Source of the DNA: Callorhinus ursinus | Lineage: Eukaryota; Chordata; Mammalia; Carnivora; Otariidae | DNA: 64,000 nucleotides | Direction: 5' to 3' | NCBI RefSeq assembly: GCF_003265705.1 | Contig: NW_020312894.1 | Coordinates: 8,135,105-8,199,104, forward strand | Shown: positions 21,613 to 32,138 of the stretch, one piece after another | How the letters are laid out: each line of letters opens with the position of its first letter | Numbering within the stretch: the stretch's first letter is position 1 | Program-made: the position numbers and the translations under genes | The notes under the pieces: generated by a model | What the model was told of the DNA's origin: nothing | The model's input: the letters and a program-made list of their open reading frames with translations, nothing else | The model's database searches: none

Positions 21613-22874
21613 CGTAAGGTAATTTCAGGACAGGAACTGTCCTTACATAAACTTTCTATTATTTTAAGTGTGGAGTTGTCCACCAATTGTAACATTGCCC
21701 CCAGCTTCCCTTTCTGACGGAGGCACCAGGGGCGCAGACAGAGATCCTTCCTGCATGCCCTTGTGAAGGATGGAAAAGTGATGAGAGAGAGAGTCTGAGC
21801 AAACAGCCGGCCGGGACTGGCGCTTCCCTGCCATGGCCAGAGAGGACCCCGGGCCCCCCGACCCCCCATCTGCTGGCCAGCCTCGGGACGGCCCCAGCGG
21901 GGCAGCTGTCTCCATGCGTCCTTCCTGCTGTGGCCGCGCTTTTATTTCCAAGTTCAGCGTCCATGGTAAACAGGAGACACCAGATTTCTTTCCGTCCTCC
22001 ATCCCCGCCCGTGTCAACCCACCAGACAGATGTTTTCCACTCGTCCTGGCTCCTCCCAGGCAAGGCAAGGTTTTGAATCGAGAAAGGGAAAATATAATTG
22101 CAGTGAGGAGTCACACATCTTTTTACCCTTGAAAGAGAAAAGTCGTTCATGTGCTCAGTGGGTACTTTCTGAGTGTGGCCCTGGGATGTGATGGGGTCAC
22201 AAGCTCCATCCCTCAAGGCACTCAGAGTCTGGGAGAGGGGACGAGAGAGATCCCAGTTGGGGAGCAAAGGTGGGTGGGGGCACTGAAGTAAAGGGAGCCA
22301 GGGACCAGGGTGGAAGGCCTGGGGAGGGGTCTTGGAGGGAACTGAGAGCTCTCCAGGGGAAGGAAGGCATCCCCTGCAAGGAAAGCATCTGCCATGCGGC
22401 AGTGAGCGAGGGAGGGGGTGAGTTGGGGAGAGGGTGGGACTGGACTCTGGGTGTGGGTGGCAGGGAGAGGCCTGATGCAGCTGGGGCCAAAGGCCTTGAG
22501 TGCCAGTCAAGGCTCTAGGACTGCATGGCAGAGGGAGAGGGGGAGCCTCTGGGGAATCTGAGCAGGATGTGATGTGGGCACGCCTTGGAGGGCAGGCTGG
22601 AGACAGCAGGTGGAGACAATGGTCCAGGGGGGGCCCAGCTAGGGAGGGGATGGGGCTTGAGAAATGCTGGAGAGATCAGAGCAATTCATCCCGGGGAGCC
22701 CAGGGGGCGAGAAATGAAGGAGGAGCTGGGTATATCCCAGGAGATGGGAGGAGGAAGGCGTCAGCACCTCAGACGCCCCTGGGCTCCAGATTCAAGTCAG
22801 CTGGGTGGAGCAGGTTATGTTCTGGCCAGGAGGAGCAGGGTGCTAGGCAGGTATGAGGGTGAGGACTTGGGAAT
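21613..22874. other. GC-rich non-coding sequence
   Basis: No gene could be supported. A 283-codon minus frame covers 21659-22510, but other frames are open over the same bases, and the peptide is Pro/Ser/Gly-rich without a recognisable domain. The gagg-rich stretch 22220-22850 resembles no family I can name. Confidence 0.4.
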
Positions 22875-22878
22875 TCGC

Positions 22879-22898
22879 GCGCACGCACACACACACAT

Positions 22899-22935
<37 letters not shown>
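22879..22935. repeat. (CA)n microsatellite
   Basis: CA dinucleotide run with one GC interruption, preceded by 'cgcgcgcacg'. The (CG)-(CA) alternation is a candidate Z-DNA former. Confidence 0.95.
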
Positions 22936-22936
<1 letters not shown>

Positions 22937-22954
22937 GGGTGGCGGTTGGGGGTG

Positions 22955-23135
22955 GATAATAACAGACATTTTTTGAGCGCTTACTCTGAGTAAACACTTT
23001 ACACGTGCCATCTTATGAACTTCTCCCCATTTTACAGATGAGAACACTGAGCATTGGAGAAAGCACACAGGTCACTCTAGGCGTGGCTGGTGATGCCAGA
23101 GCTGGATCCTAAACCAGGCAGTCTGAGTGCAGAAC
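22955..23135 (-). repeat. MIR
   Basis: Reversed, nearly complete MIR: 'ttttttgagcgcttactctg', 'cactttacacgtgccatctt', 'ccattttacagatgagaaca' and 'gccagagctggatcctaaac'. Confidence 0.85.
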
Positions 23136-23865
23136 TGCTTTGCCCCCTGAGGCTCGGACAGCAGACACTCGCCTTGGGTGACATGGTGTGCCTGTGCCTG
23201 GGGTTGGCGTTGGGTCTGAAAGCTCCCCAAGCATTCCTCACGCTGCTCGTTGGACAAAGCTGTTCCTCTTTCTCTTAAGCCAGTGTGAATGCCTTTCAGA
23301 TCCTTTCCCTCCTGTTGCTTAACGGGCCCCAGGTGTAGAGAGCTGGACTGCACAGCGTCTTTGTTTATGACACTCTCTGAGCTCTCTACGCAAGACCCTC
23401 TTCCTCCTGCCTGCCTCCCTCCCTGGTCCTCCCTCCCTCTCTTCCTTCCTGCATTTTAGTCTAATAAACACCCGTTAATCAACGTCCAACAAGAAAGCTG
23501 GAACCCTGACAACAACTGCCATGTTCTGCTCCCCCATCCAGAGCCCTCCTCCCCCAACCCCAGGGAACAGACTTCCATAAGTCTTCTGTTTATCATTCCC
23601 CTGGTTTCATTTGATCGCATCTAAATAAAGCCTCAAAACTATTTTTAATTTTAGTCATTTTTAGCTTTAAAAAGGGTATTCTGCTGTATAATTAAAAAAT
23701 GCTTTAAGGTTTAGAAGTCTTGGATTCACAGAAAATTTGAGAAGATAATACAGAGAGTTTGTATAATCTTTTGGGACTTTCTCTTTTTCTCTCAAAATTA
23801 TATTGCTCTCAGATATATATTTCTCTCAAAAATATGTCGGAAAGCGTTTTGGCATTGTCTCATGA
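23136..23865. other. non-coding sequence with a CT-rich run
   Basis: A CT-rich run lies at about 23395-23456 (CCTCC and TTCC words). The A/T-rich DNA from about 23620 may be the left part of the old L1 that is clear from 23866. No gene is recognised. Confidence 0.4.
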
Positions 23866-24097
23866 AGCTGAGCCTTTACATACCTTGCATGCCAGCCATT
23901 CTTCTCCTAGGTATTACCAGAATGTTCATGGCGGCACCATTGCTGGTATTAAAATGTTGGAAACAGCCCAAATCCTGGCAACAGAAATAGATAAATAGAT
24001 ACATGTATTATGGTCTGTTTAGACATTGGGGATGTTATAGAGCAGTAAAACTGAACAATAGCAGGAACACAAATATGAATGAATCCCAGAATCTAAT
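23866..24097 (+). repeat. old L1 (L1M-type) fragment
   Basis: Plus-strand words 'gccagccattcttctcctag', 'aatgttcatggcggcaccat', 'ggaaacagcccaaatcctgg', 'ggggatgttatagagcagta' and 'tgaatgaatcccagaatcta' follow the L1 ORF2-3'/3'UTR order. Confidence 0.75.
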
Positions 24098-24178
24098 TTG
24101 AATGGATATTCAAACAATAATGGATATTCAAATAAAATAAATTCAAATAATAATGGATATTGAAATAAAATAAAAGGA
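24098..24178. repeat. short A/T-rich tandem repeat (~33 bp)
   Basis: The word 'aatggatattcaaa' recurs three times, at about 24101, 24119 and 24152, in units of roughly 18-33 bp that include 'aataaaataa'. It is an expanded region at the end of the old L1. Confidence 0.6.
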
Positions 24179-24640
24179 AGTCTGAGATTTTTTTCCCTAC
24201 TTGGTAAATAGGGGACTCCAAAAAGTTGCCCAGCATTTAGGGGCAATCTTGGCCAAAGCTACCACTGTTGGAGCACAGGGTGAGCAAACATCAAGGGTGA
24301 GGTTCTGTCTACAAGAGTACCCTTGGAGCTGGAGGCATGGCCAAGTTGAGTCAAGGTGACCAGAACTGAAGGTACCTGTAGAAAGTTATAATGCACCGCA
24401 GTTGAAGCCTGGAGAGCCAGTGTGGGAGGGGCCTCTGCCAGGACTGGAGAGGGAGAGAAGGCTGCTCCCAAGGAGGGCTGGGGAGTAGAAAGACCCTGAA
24501 ACTGGCCGAACCAGTATTGCAGTCACCAGAGAGAGGCCCAGAGTGGGGCAGGACAACTTCTCCAAATGCTGCCCCAGCTGAACAAACTGTCCCTTAGCCC
24601 CATCCAATTTCCATGCTCACTTAGCAACCCTCATATTTTT
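24179..24640. other. non-coding sequence, nothing assigned
   Basis: No gene or repeat family is recognised. Confidence 0.35.
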
Positions 24641-25365
24641 CTAAAATAATTTTTATTATAAAACAGTGCATCCTTATAAGAGAAAAATTTTACATGCATA
24701 AAATAGAAAGAAGGAACACAGATCATCCATGCTTTCAACACTCGTGGTTACATTTTGGAGTATTTTATTTCAGCCTTTTTCATATACTGATAATTATATC
24801 ACACCCATTATTTTAACTTATGTCTTTTAACCAAGCACATTTTTTTTGCATTGTAGACCTTTTGGGGTATCATCTTTAACGAATGTCTATAGTTCATTGG
24901 GTGGAATCTCTGCATCTATCTATCCATCCATCTATTCATCCTATTGATCATTGATCTATCTTATCATCAATCTATCCACCCGTCCATTTATCTGTCCCAC
25001 CTCCACTCCATAGAATATATTTCATATAGAATATATATTTTTATTCCAACGGTTGTTCTCCAATGGCTGGTTATTTTGGCTGTTTCTAGGTTTTCACTAT
25101 TATAAGTAATCCTGCCAGGAATATCTTGGTGCAAAAAGCTTTTTCAGTATTCAAATTATTTCCTTAGGAGAGGTTCCCAGAAGTGGAATTATTAGATCAA
25201 AGGGTTTGAAGATATTTAAGGCTCATGATACTTGCTGCCAGATTGCTTTCCAAATGTATGGCAACAATTCACCCTCCTACAGGCATCCTGTGATCAAGTT
25301 CATTTCACTGCACCTTCATGAGCACTGAACATCTAATTTTTAAATAGCTCTGTTAATTTCTGACG
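24641..25365 (-). repeat. old L1 (L1M-type) 3' end with (ATCT/ATCC)n inside
   Basis: Reversed L1M: 'ataatttttattataaaaca', a simple run of ATCT/ATCC at about 24905-25000, then 'ggctgtttctaggttttcac', 'aagtaatcctgccaggaata', 'gttcccagaagtggaattat' and 'ccagattgctttccaaatgt'. It is diverged, with no open frame. Confidence 0.75.
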
Positions 25366-25740
25366 ACCAGTCTATGGAAATCAGTGGTATCCTGGAAAAG
25401 ACCAGAGCTGTCCTAGATACCCCTGTCCTCCCGTGTGAGATGCTGTTGTCTGGCTGACTACTAGCTTGCCATCATTTGACTCCATGTGAGCCAGTCTCCT
25501 GGGCAAGATGACCAAATGGTCAGCTGAGCTGAGGCCCAAATCCATGGATGTGAAGGCCGAAGGATCCAGCCAGGCATCTCTTTGGTTGCTCAAAATTGCA
25601 ACTGCTTCTGGAGAAAGAATGTACTGGAAGGAAAGAAAAATATGAGGGGGCCAGCCATTGGGGAAGGCTATTGTTGACCACCCAACATCTATTTCACTCC
25701 TACTGATGCAAAATGAACAAACCTTTTAAAAAATTTTTAA
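25366..25740. other. non-coding sequence before CanSINE
   Basis: No gene or named repeat is recognised. Confidence 0.35.
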
Positions 25741-25750
25741 AAAGAAAGGA

Positions 25751-25956
25751 GGGCGCCTGGGTGGCTCAGTTGGTTAAGCGGCTGCCTTCGGCTCAGGTCA
25801 TGATCCTGGAGTCTGGGGATCGAGTCCCGCATCGGGCTCCCTGCTCAGCGGGGAGTCTGCTTCTCCCTCGGACCCTCCCCCCTCTCATGTGCTCTCTCTC
25901 TCTCTCTATCTCATTCTCGCTCTCAAATAAATAAATAAAATCTTTAAAAAAAAAAG
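25751..25956 (+). mobile_element. CanSINE with perfect 10-bp target duplication
   Basis: Full-length plus-strand copy. The head is 'gggcgcctgggtggctcag' and the B-box-like word 'ggatcgagtcccgc' follows. After these come a CT-rich segment, (AAATAA)n, AATCTTT and an A-tail. The 10-bp sequence AAAGAAAGGA flanks it exactly (25741-25750 and 25957-25966), marking L1-mediated insertion. Confidence 0.97.
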
Positions 25957-25966
25957 AAAGAAAGGA

Positions 25967-26554
25967 AAAGAGTTTTATTCAAGCCCAAGTTAGAACAGCT
26001 GCCCAGGATACATAATCTTCACAAAGAAGAGGGTGCTCTGAGGAAGGAACATTTGGTTCAGGGTGATATGTCTTTTACATAAAGAGCTACAAATCATCAT
26101 GACCAAGGACATTCCAGAAAGCTGCAGATCTTATCTTATGTTTTTAATATGTGCAAGACCGTATGATTTTAATCTTTTGGGAGCCAGGGAGGCTTTTTTG
26201 TTGTTGATTTTCTTATCTTTATGTTTGGAACCCTCCTTTTTGGTTATATATATATATATAATAAAGCAGATGTACAACGTGTGCTCGGGGCAGAACTAGA
26301 GCCCGTGCTCTGAGGTTTTACCGAGTCATTTTGGACACTGGTAAAATGTTAAAGGAGAGCTTCCCTGGGAGCCTAGGAGCAGGGCCCACAAATGTGAAAA
26401 GTTGAAAATTTCCTTTATCCGCTCCTGTGTTCTTCCCACCAGTAAATCTGTAGATTCCCTGATCTCAGGGAGGGGGAGCCCGGACCCCAGCCCCAGGAGA
26501 CAAATCACAACTGTACTAAGGCGGCGTAATAATATCATTCCTGCTGGCTAATCG
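25967..26554. other. non-coding sequence with a short (TA)n
   Basis: Contains a TA run at about 26244-26260. No gene is recognised. Confidence 0.4.
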
Positions 26555-26950
26555 TTGGTTCAGGCGGGCATGTGATGCCATTTTGGTCAGTAAAATGTAA
26601 GTAGAAGTTGGCAAGAGTAGAAGTAGAGTAGAAGTAAAAGCTGGGACAGATCTGACTGGCAGAACCCTTCAGCCCCTTACCCTATGCTCTTCCTGCTGCC
26701 TGGGATGCACATGGAATGTCAGAGGCACTGCAGCCCTTTTGTGACTCTGAGTTGACAAGCATGAGGACAAAGGCCAACACACCAAGAATGGCTAAGCAGA
26801 AAGACAGATGAGCCGGTGTCCTTGAGGAGCTGGTCCACTCTTGAATTGCCTATTCCAAGACTTACTTCCTGCCGTGCAGAAAAGCAGTGTTATGCCACTT
26901 TGACTGGCTTCTCAGTTACTTGCATCTGAATGCATTCCTACCAAGAGATA
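26555..26950 (+). repeat. ancient LTR-type repeat (MaLR/ERVL-like)
   Basis: Plus-strand words 'gggcatgtgatgccattttg', 'aatgtaagtagaagttggca', 'gagttgacaagcatgaggac', 'aaggccaacacaccaagaat', 'gctaagcagaaagacagatg' and 'gttacttgcatctgaatgca' follow a known old LTR consensus. Polyadenylation-type AATAAA is no longer intact. Confidence 0.6.
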
Positions 26951-26970
26951 TGCTGGCATTCTGTGTGAGC

Positions 26971-27360
26971 CAGGAAAAATGACATTAGCTGCTGTAACAA
27001 TGTCTCAATGGTTAAACACCATACAGTTTGTTTCTCACTCATGTCAGTCTGATGTGTGTTGGGTGATGCTCGTCCGAGCCATGACTCAGGGATCTAGGCT
27101 CCTTCCATCCTGTGACATTATCTTTTTCAACACATAGTCTCCGGGGTTGCCTTGGAAGGGGAGGGGAGCACAGACAACCATGTCCATGATCTTATGGCCA
27201 ATCCTGCAAGCGGCATGGACTGCTTTTGCTGACATCTCCTTGGCCAGGACCCCATCATAGGGCCTCAGTCTAACTGCAAGAGAGGCTGGGATGGAGTCTT
27301 TCTGTGTGCCCAGGAGGAAGAAATGGAGTTAGTGAGCAAGCAGCCAGTCTCTGCTCCACA
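26971..27360 (-). repeat. ancient LTR-type repeat (ERVL-like)
   Basis: Reversed words 'gctgctgtaacaatgtctca', 'ttgtttctcactcatgtcag', 'ctaactgcaagagaggctgg', 'ctttctgtgtgcccaggagg' and 'agcaagcagccagtctctgc'. It is convergent with the LTR at 26555-26950, with 3' ends facing. Confidence 0.6.
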
Positions 27361-27621
27361 CTCACTGAAAGGGAAATATCCCAAAGATGAACACGTTGGC
27401 ATCCTGGTTTGCCAAAGACCCATATGGGAATGTGCATTCTGGATCTGCAAAGTGAGCCTGCTCTCGTGTGCAGTGGCCAAGCTGTGCCTGAAGATTGGCA
27501 GTCTGTCATCGGCATCCAAGGGCAAACTTGCCAAGTGCCCAATTTCTGTGTTTGTTGTTTTCAGTCCTGCAAAAAAAATGATATTGACATTTTTCAGAAG
27601 TGTGATTTAAAAAATAATAAG
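27361..27621. other. non-coding sequence
   Basis: No gene or named repeat is recognised. Confidence 0.35.
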
Positions 27622-27842
27622 ACCCTCCCTCCCACTCTTGTTCTACCTTCCTCCTTCCCTCCCTCCCTCCTCCCTCCCTCCCTCCCTTCCTTCCTCCCTT
27701 CCTTCCTTCCTCCCTTCCTGCCTTCCTCCCTCCCTCCCTCCCTTCCTTCCTTCCTCCCTTCCTTCCTCCCTCCCTCCCTCTCTTCCTTCCTTCCTTCCTC
27801 CCTCCCTTCCTTCCTTCCTCCCCCTCTTTCTTTCTTTCTTTC
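27622..27842. repeat. polypyrimidine (CCTT/CCTCC)n tract
   Basis: About 220 bp of nearly pure C/T on the plus strand, made of CCTT, CCTCC and finally CTTT units. All three plus frames are open and encode Pro/Ser/Leu/Phe repeats; these are not genes. Such mirror-like polypyrimidine can form triplex DNA and stall polymerases (inference). Confidence 0.95.
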
Positions 27843-27939
27843 AGTTTGTATATTCTGAAGAGATGGGTGACTTGTGGCTTGGTTTGGAACGTACTAATCA
27901 GGATCTAAATCCCCTTGGTCAGAATGTCTTCTCTTAGAT

Positions 27940-28600
27940 GCTGTTTTCACAAATTCACTTATTAACAGTCATGGATACTGACTCTGTGCAAAACTCTGGG
28001 CCACCCTTGGGGCCCAGATACACACACATTGGGGTTCTTGCCCTCAAGGAATCTGCCCTTTTGTCAGCATATAGATCCACAATAAGGAGGGAAGGACAGG
28101 AGGGGGGCAAAAATGGGGGCCACGGCCAAGAGCCTAAGGATTATTGAACCACACTGGGTCACACAGGGGAAGCTCACTGGTCAGGGCCTCTAAGAAATCT
28201 TGGTGCCATCATTCATTCACTTAATCAGGCAGGCAGTATATGCAAAATGCTGAGAACCATGTCTGGCACATGACACACTATTTCCGTTCATTCATTCATT
28301 CATTCATCCAACTGGGAAGGAACACTTGTTATGTCCCAGGCCCTGGGCTGATGCTGAGGACAGGTAGAGAGGGCTCTGTAGGGTTGTAAATCTGGCGACC
28401 CAATTCTGAAGCTCCGTCCAGCTGAGAAGCGGCTGGTCAGACAAGCAGACAATTAGAGCACAGTGATGTGTGGCGTGCTGTTTATCGTGGGAGCACACAG
28501 GTGGGACGCTTAACATCTTGCGGAGGTAGGGAGGGCTTCCTGGAGGCGGTGACGCCTAAACAGAAAGATGAGTAGGCAGGAGCTGGCCAGGCAGAGAAGG
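27940..28600 (-). repeat. LINE-2 3' region
   Basis: Reversed L2: 'cattcattcattcattcat', 'acacttgttatgtcccaggc', 'aagcagacaattagagcaca', 'gggagggcttcctggaggcg' and 'agatgagtaggcaggagctg'. The first part (27940-28140) has the same layout in a more decayed form ('cttgccctcaaggaatctgc'). Confidence 0.75.
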
Positions 28601-28601
28601 T

Positions 28602-28665
28602 TATATAATTCATAGGGCTCAAGGCAAAACGAAAATGCAGGACCTTTTGTTTCAAAAAGCAAGGA
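28602..28665 (+). repeat. ancient repeat, copy 1 (5' part)
   Basis: 'ataattcatagggctcaagg' followed by 'caaaacgaaaatgcaggacc' and 'ttttgtttcaaaaa' corresponds to the start of an old mammalian repeat whose later parts appear at 29403-29700 and 29846-29995. I cannot name it. Confidence 0.45.
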
Positions 28666-28889
28666 CGAGTGCCATTTAAAGGCACTAAAATGTAAAGCTT
28701 TCTCCTTTCTTCCACATTACTTCTCTTGTCTTATCATAGCGTTTTTATTTGCTATTTAATGATATTCTAAATAAAGAGAAATTAAAAATTAAAATTATTA
28801 GCACACATTTTACCACTCATCTTTATATCGTGTCACCCCAGTTTTAAATGGAAACATAAGCATTTAGCCTGTTAGCAGAATCACTGAAA

Positions 28890-29400
28890 TGACGTGGCCG
28901 AGCTTAGAGGTCTTGCTCGCACATGAGCTTCATTCTTACCACAAAAGTGGGAACGCTCCACCATTTTTCCTTTGCTTCTTGGTGAACTCACCTTCTGCCC
29001 GCACGCTGTGCCTCCGCCTTCCTGCTCAGGGAGGAAGGGCGGACCTCTCCCCTTCCTTGCGTGCCTTCCTTCAATGTCGGCAGAAGTGATTGGCTAACGC
29101 GGGGACGGGACACGGCTCTGAAAGGGCGTCACAGGGCCTCGGGCCTTCCCGCTTCTCAGAACGAGAGAGGCGCGCGCATGTGCGTGTGTTCTGGAGAAGT
29201 TCTGATCTGAACGGAAGGCTGGCCTCTTGCAGTTGCCGGCAGCCTCACCGGGTCTCAGACGCAACATGCTTACCTTGTACTCACTTGAGTCCGGCTGAAC
29301 TGCACGCATCCGTGGGTCCACCGGAACTGCACATGTACAGCGCTGGGGGGAACTGCACCCCCCCCCCCCATGCATGCCTCGTTGTCCCGGTGCATCTCAT
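28890..29400. promoter_or_regulatory. CpG-dense patch, possible small CpG island
   Basis: By eye roughly 30 CpGs fall within about 500 bp, clustered at 28980-29180 ('taacgcggggacgggacacg', 'gaggcgcgcgcatg'), in a genome otherwise depleted of CpG. No TATA box, open frame or splice donor identifies a gene. A C-run closes it at 29359-29369. It could be an orphan CpG island or a GC-rich old repeat. Confidence 0.4.
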
Positions 29401-29402
29401 TT

Positions 29403-29700
29403 ACAAAACACAACCGCAAAGATGGAATCGCTAATAATTTTAAGATAGTGCGGACGCCTGGGTGGCTCAGATCGGTTGAGCGTCTGCCTTCGGTTTAGGT
29501 CGTGATCCTGGGGTCCCGGGCTTGAGTCCCTGCATCGGGCTCCCTGCTCTGCGGGGAGCCTGCTTTTCCCTCTCCCTCTGCTTGCTGCTCCCCCTGCTTG
29601 TCAAATAAATAAATAAATAAATAAAAATCTTTTAAAAAATTTAAGGTAGTGACAGCAGAGTATTCAACCAAGTGAGGAACCCTTCTTGGCATGGGGCCAG
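29403..29700 (+). repeat. ancient repeat, copy 2, split by a CanSINE
   Basis: 'ttacaaaacacaaccgcaaa' then 'taataattttaagatagtg' lie left of the CanSINE. 'gtgacagcagagtattcaac', 'caagtgaggaacccttcttg' and 'gcatggggccag' lie right of it. Joined without the SINE they follow the order of the same old repeat as at 29846. Confidence 0.5.
29451..29637 (+). mobile_element. CanSINE inserted in an older repeat
   Basis: Plus-strand CanSINE. The head is 'gacgcctgggtggctcag', with 'gatcggttgagcgtctgcct' partly overlapping. It ends (AAATA)n, AAATCTTTT and an A-tail. Aged target duplications flank it: 'aattttaagatagtg' (29436-29450) and 'aatttaaggtagtg' (29638-29651). Confidence 0.95.
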
Positions 29701-29845
29701 GCGTACCAGGCCTGCGTGTTACAGAGGCTGCGCGGTGAGCAGGGGCAGTGCTGTAGGAGCGGGAGAAAGCAGGGAGGGGTGCAGATGGGCACGTTTGCCT
29801 ACTTCCTCTGCTCACACGCAGGCTCCAGGTCCTGTCCCAGGGCGT

Positions 29846-29995
29846 TTACAAAATAACAAGAGTTCAAAGATAACATTAAGAATTTCAAGATGCAACAAGA
29901 GAACGTCAGGTACCCTGTCCTTGTGAGCACCAGACCATTCTGAGTGTGGAGCCCCGTGTGACTGCAAGGGTCCCAAGCTCAGGAAGCTGCCCCAG
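29846..29995 (+). repeat. ancient repeat, copy 3
   Basis: 'ttaagaatttcaagatgcaa' then 'cattctgagtgtggagcccc' and 'gtgtgactgcaagggtc' match the same repeat as copies 1 and 2. Confidence 0.5.
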
Positions 29996-31680
29996 GGGCC
30001 AGGTGAAGGGAGGCTGGGCCCACCACAGCTTCCGGATTCAGGGAAGATACTGTGGGAGGTGCCAACGCCTGCCTAGGCTCTGTGTTTCCTTCTGTGATTT
30101 ATGGGGGGCTCCCTGTACCCCAACTTCTATCCGTTCTCTATCCTGTTGCCTTCACCCATATCATCATGTTCCACAACGCCAGGGATCCCCAGGAACAAAT
30201 GCTTGCCTCTGGGCATGCTGGACCCCGGGTGACCAGGACGGAGGGTGCTCCATAGCAGGCAGGACCTCAGGAAGGCAGGGCAGACACAGGGCTTCTGGAA
30301 AGTGAGACCCTGGAGTGGGGGCCTCTCCCAAGGCTGCACAGACAGGGGGAGCCCAGCACAGTCCCACCAGTCCACACTCAGCCTCCACTGGCCTCTCCTC
30401 CTCCATGTGCCTTAGCATCACCTCCACCCTGCAGAAGGCAGCATTCGGAAATCGCCCATTTGCCAGCATCCAAACCTTGACCTGCCAGTTTGGCCCATCC
30501 ATCATCCTTGGCTAGGGGGCTGGCATCTCTGCGGTCAGTCCCCTGCCCACCTCTCCAGCCTCATGTCCGCCTGCCCCGGTCTCTCCCCATCCGCTTGGCC
30601 AGGGCAAGCCGCTACAGAAGGAGCATAGGGACGTTGGCTGCCAGGGGTGGGCGGGCCCCGGAGGGCGAGGAGGTTTGAAGGGACTGGGCGAAAGCATGAT
30701 TGCTCAAGGACTCTGACTTCCAGTTCTGCTAAGTTGGCTGGAAGCTGGCAAGGCTCAAGCAAATCTGGTAAAGGAGACGCAAAGCAACAAGAAGTCTGGA
30801 GGTAAAACAGGATCGGGAGGAAGTGGAGCACAGAAACTCCCTCCTGGCTGGCTGCCTCCACTGCCTGTCGTCTGAGCTGCCCGTCATTAGCTGCCTTTAG
30901 TTCTCCATGGGGTGAGCCGAGCTGCCCTGAAGTTCCAGGAGGCCCCGAGCATTTCTGGCCACTTCCGGGCCAAGAGGATCTATTTCAGGCAGTTTAATTT
31001 TGGATGTTCTGCTCCCAGCGTGGGAAGGAAGACAGGAGGGGCACTTAGGTAGCTGCGCCAGAGGGGAACCATAGCTTTGTGACTTTTCAAAACTGTGTCC
31101 TGTGAGGAATAGGCTGCTCTTGGCGGCTGAGTTGCACCACCTACACCTACTTCCAGGTCAGGGGACCAGGAGGGAAGGGGGCCTGGCTTAGCAGAGGCCT
31201 GCTACAGCTGGGAGGCTCTTCTTACACTGAAGGAACTGGGGAGTGTTTGCAGAAGGACCAACACAGAGTGAGGAACTCGGGCCTCCCCGTGAGGATGGGG
31301 ATGGGCTCAGAGTCGGCCAGGCCCCGGTCATGACCTCAGGATGATGTGAGGATTCCTGGAAATAACAACATGTCTGGGGCCAGCTCAAGGCCTGGCCCCC
31401 AGCACACGATCCGTCAGCAACCGTCTGCATCTTGCCCTGTCTCTCCCTGTCTCTCCCTTCCCCTGATAAAAGCATCTCAGGGGGGAAAAGCCTGCCCGGG
31501 ACTTGAGAGCTCGTCTTCGGGGACTCCAGCCAGTGTGGCAACCCGCAGGCCTTGAGGGTGGAGACCAGCAGGAAAGAATTTGGGTGGGGATGGTCTTTAA
31601 AAACTGGTCGCAACAGGAGTGGTGACTGACGAATCTCTTGATACTTCAGAAAGAGAAAGGGTAGGTTTCTAAATCTGAGA
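29996..31680. other. unique-looking non-coding sequence
   Basis: About 1.7 kb without a recognisable repeat or gene. Frames of 60-140 codons occur on both strands and overlap one another. None carries a domain I recognise. Confidence 0.4.
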
Positions 31681-31698
31681 CTGATGGGTTATAGTTTT

Positions 31699-32120
31699 TC
31701 TTAAAATTTTTTATTGTTATGTTAATCACCATACAGCATTAGTTTTTGATGTAGTGTTCCATGATTCATTGTTTGTGCATAACACCCAGTGCCCCACGCA
31801 GAACGTGCCCTCTTTAATACCCATCACCAGGCCAACACATCCCCCCACCCCCCTCCCCTCTAGAACCCTCAGTTTGTTTCTCAGAGTCCATCGTCTCTCA
31901 TGGTCCGTCTCCCCCTCCGATTCCCCCCCTTCATTCTTCCCCTCCTGCTATCTTCTTCTTCTTTTTTTTTTCTTAACATGTATTGCATTATTTGTTTCAG
32001 AGGTACAGATCTGTGATTCAACAGTCTTGCACAATGCACAGCGCTCACCATAGCACATACCCTCCCCAATGTCTGTCACCCAGCCACCCCATCCCTCCCA
32101 CCCCCCACCACTCCAGCAAC
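31699..32120 (-). mobile_element. 5'-truncated LINE-1 (3'UTR only) with 18-bp target duplication
   Basis: A 422-bp minus-strand L1 3' end: 'gttaatcaccatacagcatt', 'agtgttccatgattcattgt', 'taacacccagtgccccacgc', 'cagtttgtttctcagagtcc' and 'caacagtcttgcacaatgca'. It is bounded by a perfect duplication CTGATGGGTTATAGTTTT (31681-31698, 32121-32138). The perfect duplications show a relatively recent insertion. It matches the 3' end of the L1 at 60491-62400 on the opposite strand. Confidence 0.95.
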
Positions 32121-32138
32121 CTGATGGGTTATAGTTTT

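Noticed and set aside
21659..22510. 283-codon minus-strand frame
   Set aside because: It lies in GC-rich, stop-poor DNA with other open frames over the same bases. The Pro/Ser-rich peptide shows no recognisable family, and no splice sites frame it.
27409..27858. Pro/Ser/Leu repeat frames
   Set aside because: Translation of the polypyrimidine tract, open in all three plus frames.
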